A stretch of 35,176 bases of DNA from Deltaproteobacteria bacterium (GTDB taxonomy: Bacteria; Desulfobacterota; G020345765), in contig CP070770.1 in assembly GCA_020345765.1 (NCBI GenBank), positions 2,241,023 to 2,276,198 on the forward strand, given 5' to 3'. Under the pieces are notes generated by a model. The model worked only from the letters and a program-made list of their open reading frames with translations, did no database searches and was not told where the DNA came from. Position numbers and translations under genes: made by a program. Positions 32,101 to 35,176 of this stretch are shown here, in pieces. The first letter of the stretch is position 1, and each line of letters begins with the position of its first letter.

Positions 32101-34029
32101 GAAAGCTATTTTTCTGATGAAGTCTCGGCTACACCGGTAACAGTCAATCCACCCCCACCGCCGCCAACGAATGTCTCTATTATCGAACAGCCAGCTTCCA
32201 TTATTATTCAATGGGATGGTCCCAGCATCTCGGACCTGAGCGGGTTTAATATATACCGAAGAATTAATGGCAGCTACGGGTCAGTTCCCCTTAATCCCAT
32301 TCTTATTCCAGCCGAATACGAACAGTTTTATGATACAAACCCTGATCCTGTTCTGGAAAACTGCTATGTGGTGAGGTCAGTAGATACTATTAATCAGGAA
32401 AGTGGGAATAGTAATGAGGTTTGCGGCTTTGTGGGAGATGGGGTGTTATGGACTGTCTCGCCGACTGAATTGGATCCAGCAATAATAAGCTTCTATGGTC
32501 CAGTAGCGCCCTCGGTGAACATAATCTATTATTTGTTCGGGGATTATCTGGACTTGTTTGATGAAGGTGTTCAGATAAAATTAGAGATATTTAATACAGG
32601 AGGACCATCGGTTTATACTGAATGGGATGACAATCCCAGAGGTTCAGTGGACGGATATAATCCTATCTTCGTTTGGAATGGTAAGAATACAGATGATCTA
32701 CCAGTCCCAGAGGGCTATTATGATGTAAAAGTCTCTCTATATTATAACGGTGCTGAGATTTTGTGGAATAGACAATACGAGGCGATAATTGTTGCTGGGG
32801 TAAAGATATTAGAACCCAATGAAGTTCCGGTTACGGATAATAATTTTGTTTTCAACAATACTGCTCATCCTAATGCTATTGTTGAAATTATTGGCACTGC
32901 TATGTCTGGAATTGCTGAAGAAGACTCAAATCTTATTTGGTCTATCAGCAATTTTGATAGTAGGGCTCCGGTAAGTGGTGTCCCTATACCACCCCAAGGA
33001 TATAATTTTACTTACAAAACCTTACCCCTTTCAAATAATGCATTCGTAAATCAGAATGTTTTCCTGAACGTAGAGTATCCCGGATGCTCAGAATGCAAAG
33101 ATACTCAAAAGGTGGAAATATTCTTCCCCAGGGATGAAACAAACCATCCTGGTGCCGATTCTGGCCTTAGTCGTAATTGGTTTTATTATTGGAAGGAAGG
33201 AGGAGTTGTTCCGGACTTGAAAGATAAAAACTTTGAATACTTGAATCAGGGAGGTTTTGGTGGGTATGATCGATATAACGATATTCTATATGTACTAAAC
33301 GATGCACCTACTACTGATGAATGGGACATTTACTTGATAAATCAATATTACCAAACTTGTATTACATCAAGTACAGACGGTATTGCAAACACTACTGCCA
33401 CAGAAGATGACATTCAAGTAATCTACCCCGGGTTTGGGAAGCCACACGCAATTGCAGTCACTGCAGGTCCGAATGGCATATTGGATACAACTCCAACTCC
33501 TGATGATCATATTGATGGTAATACAATAACTACTGGGGCTGACGGTATTTGTAATACTACAAAATCAGGTGATGATGATCAGTTGATTGATGAGGGTAAT
33601 GGTGAACCACATTCGATCATTATAACTGCAGGCCCTGATAGTTTTATGCACTCGGGTAAATACTTAGGGGGTGATGATTGGGTTAAAGCCCCTCTGCAGT
33701 TCCCTTACAAAATTAAAAGTTCGGGAATTGATTGCTGTGCCGTGACCTGTACTCATGAACTAGAACACCAAAAAAACTATTATAATGGTGGGCGTAATCC
33801 TACTTTTGACTCAGATGATGATGGAGTAGCTGATATATACGAAGGTATAGCACCTTATTATTTAGATCCTACAAAACAAGACTCTTATGATATAGAACAC
33901 ACTATACACCCTGATTATGCTGATGTCGGGGATGATGAATTCTTAGCACGAATGGCTGAGAAAAGCCCCGGTCTAATATATCCAAACAAAGACTGGTCGG
34001 ATACAAACGGTAAACAATGGGAAAAATAG
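29164..34029 (+). CDS. Secreted 1621-residue multidomain protein with HELEH metallopeptidase-like C-terminus
   Basis: The signal peptide covers residues 1-28 (LLFLWLAIFSLLPFASS). Residues 75-165 hold seven 13-residue, mostly Lys-rich repeats (consensus QREPTKAKKVLRL). Six carboxypeptidase-regulatory-like beta domains follow (about 186-685, each starting VTGRVVDExGxPI). Then come four fibronectin type III domains (about 690-1090) and a FlgD-like Ig domain (about 1096-1215, IFVWNGKNTDDLPVPEGYYDVKV). After an unassigned region come Asp-rich, Ca-binding-like repeats with DGIxNTT (about 1405-1505). The end contains HELEH (1531-1535), a DSDDDG loop (1549-1554) and DEFLAR with E1592, which suggests a zinc peptidase. 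AAGGAG lies upstream of two adjacent ATGs. It is probably cell-surface or extracellular; no anchor is visible. Confidence 0.88.
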   Translation: MMLKTKRTLLFLWLAIFSLLPFASSVDSHDSDLQSTKGIKSIKRQKVNSCPGAKGYIKIEKETIQSDRDNRIHLQVEPTKAKKKLQIQREPTKAKKVLRLKEELTKEKKVLQIRGDSTKAKKVLRLQGEPTKTDGFLWIQREPIMTIESLQIQNDPSKAMNILPQKNELIGNNESFNNIKNINSEDPYVTGRIVDEYGYPIPYPFVIFIDPYTLGEYYATSYFNGTFEIYLPYTGDYYVTIWGLNCMAQYCATIHYDCNVGDVLVDTHPNMTGRVVDEGGFPISNALVTFISDYGIRYQTSTYSGGWFETADLPYCGEYYVIVRAEGCEQYYTAEIYGSGPFANDFVFNTTPHITGWVVDEYGFPISDLVVYFISYTGNKYYATTNSDGTFGITLPYCGDYYLVVGENGGCELCTTIDIYGSGTFCGGIVLDTDPDVTGRLVDENNSPISNAEVIFIDSAGSQYPDTTNSGGWFELTLPHCGEYDVIVRAWGCEYAYTADVYGSGSSAEDVVFDTTPDVTGRVVDESGFAIPNPMVIFVDPDTWIEYPATSYPDGSFEVTLPYCREYYIFIEGEGCNYYIEATVYSSGSYGDITFNTQPTVTGTVVDQDYVSFSTGIVEFISCNNPGIIFSGNIVNGDFTVNLGACDGYEIFITVPCGTFQLLMGDGETCFDIISDTNLSLIVIQCPPPPSAPTGLMAEPGPLSGEITIFWDESPDPDIDGYIIYRGTVSGLYTKNWFVLPSAYAGYTFLDLEIGQTYYFVVSAVDLDVGESEPSDEASATAIEVGDSEPPTDPSNLTINDPGTGERLDLSWLPSTDDVAVSHYLIYRLTNGSNVSDQNYDSGFPLERGGTDFTDYEVWEGNTYYYVVYAVDTSGNISGPSNVESDEPTDSIAPDPPYGLDAFAGDGEVDLWWIAPDSNENGSWLTDLAGYNVYRRQEGGVYDFPINFSEYPSYQDSGLINGETYYYVVTAVDDYDPWNESYFSDEVSATPVTVNPPPPPPTNVSIIEQPASIIIQWDGPSISDLSGFNIYRRINGSYGSVPLNPILIPAEYEQFYDTNPDPVLENCYVVRSVDTINQESGNSNEVCGFVGDGVLWTVSPTELDPAIISFYGPVAPSVNIIYYLFGDYLDLFDEGVQIKLEIFNTGGPSVYTEWDDNPRGSVDGYNPIFVWNGKNTDDLPVPEGYYDVKVSLYYNGAEILWNRQYEAIIVAGVKILEPNEVPVTDNNFVFNNTAHPNAIVEIIGTAMSGIAEEDSNLIWSISNFDSRAPVSGVPIPPQGYNFTYKTLPLSNNAFVNQNVFLNVEYPGCSECKDTQKVEIFFPRDETNHPGADSGLSRNWFYYWKEGGVVPDLKDKNFEYLNQGGFGGYDRYNDILYVLNDAPTTDEWDIYLINQYYQTCITSSTDGIANTTATEDDIQVIYPGFGKPHAIAVTAGPNGILDTTPTPDDHIDGNTITTGADGICNTTKSGDDDQLIDEGNGEPHSIIITAGPDSFMHSGKYLGGDDWVKAPLQFPYKIKSSGIDCCAVTCTHELEHQKNYYNGGRNPTFDSDDDGVADIYEGIAPYYLDPTKQDSYDIEHTIHPDYADVGDDEFLARMAEKSPGLIYPNKDWSDTNGKQWEK
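29386..29658 (+). repeat. 39-bp coding tandem repeats
   Basis: Seven consecutive 39-bp units encode 13-residue repeats. The first four are close to (Q/K)xEPTKAKKVLxL and strongly basic, while the last three have diverged. They lie between the signal peptide and the first beta domain. Confidence 0.75.
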
Positions 34030-34047
34030 AATAAGGAGGAATAAATA

Positions 34048-34965
34048 ATGAAAAAGTTCTTTGTTTTTGGGATAGTAGTTTGCTTGATATTTTCAGCAGT
34101 GAGTTATGGATACGCAAAAATGGGCAAAGAAGGGTTACGCTTGAGAGATGGGGAATTTGAGATACCGCCTGAAATTCAAAAGGCAGCCAGTGTTTCTGAA
34201 TTACGACCTTTCTTAGATAGTGAAGATCAATTTACCAGAATGGCTGCTGTAAGAAGATTAGGTGAAATAGAAAAGCGAAAAGCAGTTAGTTTACTTATCA
34301 ATCAATTTGAGAGAGAACCATATAGAGTTTTAATGGCTCCAGAGGGGGCTCCGCTCGTTAAATTAGAGATCATAAGGACACTAGAGAGGATTGGTGGAGA
34401 AGAAGCAAAATTTGCCTTACTCGGCATACTTAGGACTTATTGGGAACGAGGACCAAAGGTTAAAAATAGGAGGCAATTTAATTTTGATGGAGATTATACA
34501 ACTGTAGTTCCTTTAACCTTGAAAGCACTTTATAAATGGAGCCAGGATAAAGATGTCTTTGCAATAGCGAAAGAGATTGCTCTTAGTGAAGATGTAAAGA
34601 AATTCCACACCGAGGGCAAAATAGGAGAGAACTCGTGGAAGATTTATTTGAAGGGTAATATGATAGAGAAAGGAATTTTAGATGATAAAGATTCTGCAAG
34701 ATATTTGCTTGATCTTGTAGAGGATTTACTTGGAGCTGGTTGTGGAAAGATAGGATTAATGAAAGTTGAAGCGGCGAGAAATATTTTGGGAAATGAACTT
34801 AAAGAATCTGCTCTATCTTCTTTAAAGGAGGAGCTCGAAGAGGAATTCGCCAAAGAGCCCCGTGGTCCGAAAGGTAGTTTTACAAAGCGTCATAATAAAT
34901 TGAGAAATGAAATAAGTTACTTAAAAAGAATATTGAAGAGAAAAAACAAATACAAAAAGAATTAA
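34048..34965 (+). CDS. Secreted HEAT-like repeat protein
   Basis: 305 residues with an N-terminal signal peptide (MKKFFVFGIVVCLIFSAVSYGYA, cleavage near 23). Residues about 45-140 form HEAT-like helix pairs: LRPFLDSEDQFTRMAAVRRLGEI, then KAVSLLINQFE, then PLVKLEIIRTLERIGGEEAKFAL. The rest is charged and helical without an obvious family, ending in a Lys/Arg-rich tail. AAGGAGG ends eight bases before the ATG. Only 18 bases separate it from the large secreted protein, with no terminator, so both are likely exported together and may interact. Confidence 0.85.
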   Translation: MKKFFVFGIVVCLIFSAVSYGYAKMGKEGLRLRDGEFEIPPEIQKAASVSELRPFLDSEDQFTRMAAVRRLGEIEKRKAVSLLINQFEREPYRVLMAPEGAPLVKLEIIRTLERIGGEEAKFALLGILRTYWERGPKVKNRRQFNFDGDYTTVVPLTLKALYKWSQDKDVFAIAKEIALSEDVKKFHTEGKIGENSWKIYLKGNMIEKGILDDKDSARYLLDLVEDLLGAGCGKIGLMKVEAARNILGNELKESALSSLKEELEEEFAKEPRGPKGSFTKRHNKLRNEISYLKRILKRKNKYKKN

Positions 34966-35176
34966 AAGATTAAAGGAAGTGAGGGACTTTCATAAAGTAG
35001 AAGCAAATTTTTTAGAAACATTAAAATAGAGCATTCAAAACTTCCAAGGGGCTGTTTGAAAGTGTATTTGAACACAACTGTTTTTTCCCTGTCTATAAAA
35101 GTAACTATATACTATATATAGAATCCTAAAAAAGGAGGAAACTCAGGTTTTTTGGAAACTTAAAGAGGAGTAAAAG
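34966..35176 (+). other. AT-rich 3' flank
   Basis: No open reading frame of note. A TATAAA (35094-35099) and two AGGAG-like sites (near 35133 and 35166) suggest a promoter and start of another gene just beyond the window, but no start codon with an open frame is seen here. Confidence 0.35.

Overview
The window is a 35 kb piece of a bacterial chromosome with bacterial sigma-70-type promoters, Shine-Dalgarno sites and several TTG/GTG starts. It mixes core housekeeping operons with accessory genes. The encoded cell has an inner membrane with a Tat translocase, site-2 protease and lipoprotein export, and it secretes large multidomain proteins. There is no 16S gene, so the phylum cannot be fixed. 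Three traits suggest an uncultured candidate-phylum lineage, for example something near Omnitrophota or Desantisbacteria: giant Ig/Fn3/carboxypeptidase-regulatory surface proteins, HEAT/TPR scaffolds, and a PATAN-type response regulator. That placement is a low-confidence inference.

Layout. 1-1.5 kb: the 3' end of a secreted Ig-like/cohesin-like protein, closed by an intrinsic terminator. 1.6-4.7 kb (minus): a receiver-PATAN-transmembrane-TPR protein. 5.1-10.2 kb (plus): a macromolecular-synthesis operon, rpsU - yqeY-like - dnaG - rpoD - tRNA-Met - zinc-ribbon coiled-coil protein. It has a perfect hairpin plus T-run between the yqeY-like gene and dnaG. 10.4-15.2 kb (plus): ispA - dxs - tlyA - unknown lipoprotein - comF-like, tightly packed. 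15.2-16.8 kb (minus): tatA - tatC - HAD phosphatase. 17.0-21.0 kb (plus): uppS - dxr - rseP - tsaB. The two plus-strand operons on either side of the tat genes together supply isoprenoid precursors (Dxs, Dxr), prenyl diphosphate (IspA) and undecaprenyl diphosphate (UppS).

21.0-22.6 kb (minus): an AbrB/PIN toxin-antitoxin pair, tRNA-Thr and a Yip1-like membrane protein. 22.8-25.7 kb (plus): a HEAT-repeat protein overlapping by one base an HD-GYP phosphodiesterase. Both carry what looks like the same N-terminal module, and I regard this pair as the most promising candidate for an undescribed signalling unit. 25.7-27.3 kb (minus): a P1-family (DmpA-like) peptidase followed by a small HEAT protein. 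27.3-28.3 kb: a palindromic repeat element and an AbrB/Doc toxin-antitoxin pair. 28.3-29.2 kb: an AT-rich gap. 29.2-35.0 kb (plus): a 1621-residue secreted protein that ends in a HELEH metallopeptidase-like domain, then a secreted HEAT-like protein probably in the same transcript.

All assignments come from reading the sequence and from recalled family motifs. No database search was run.
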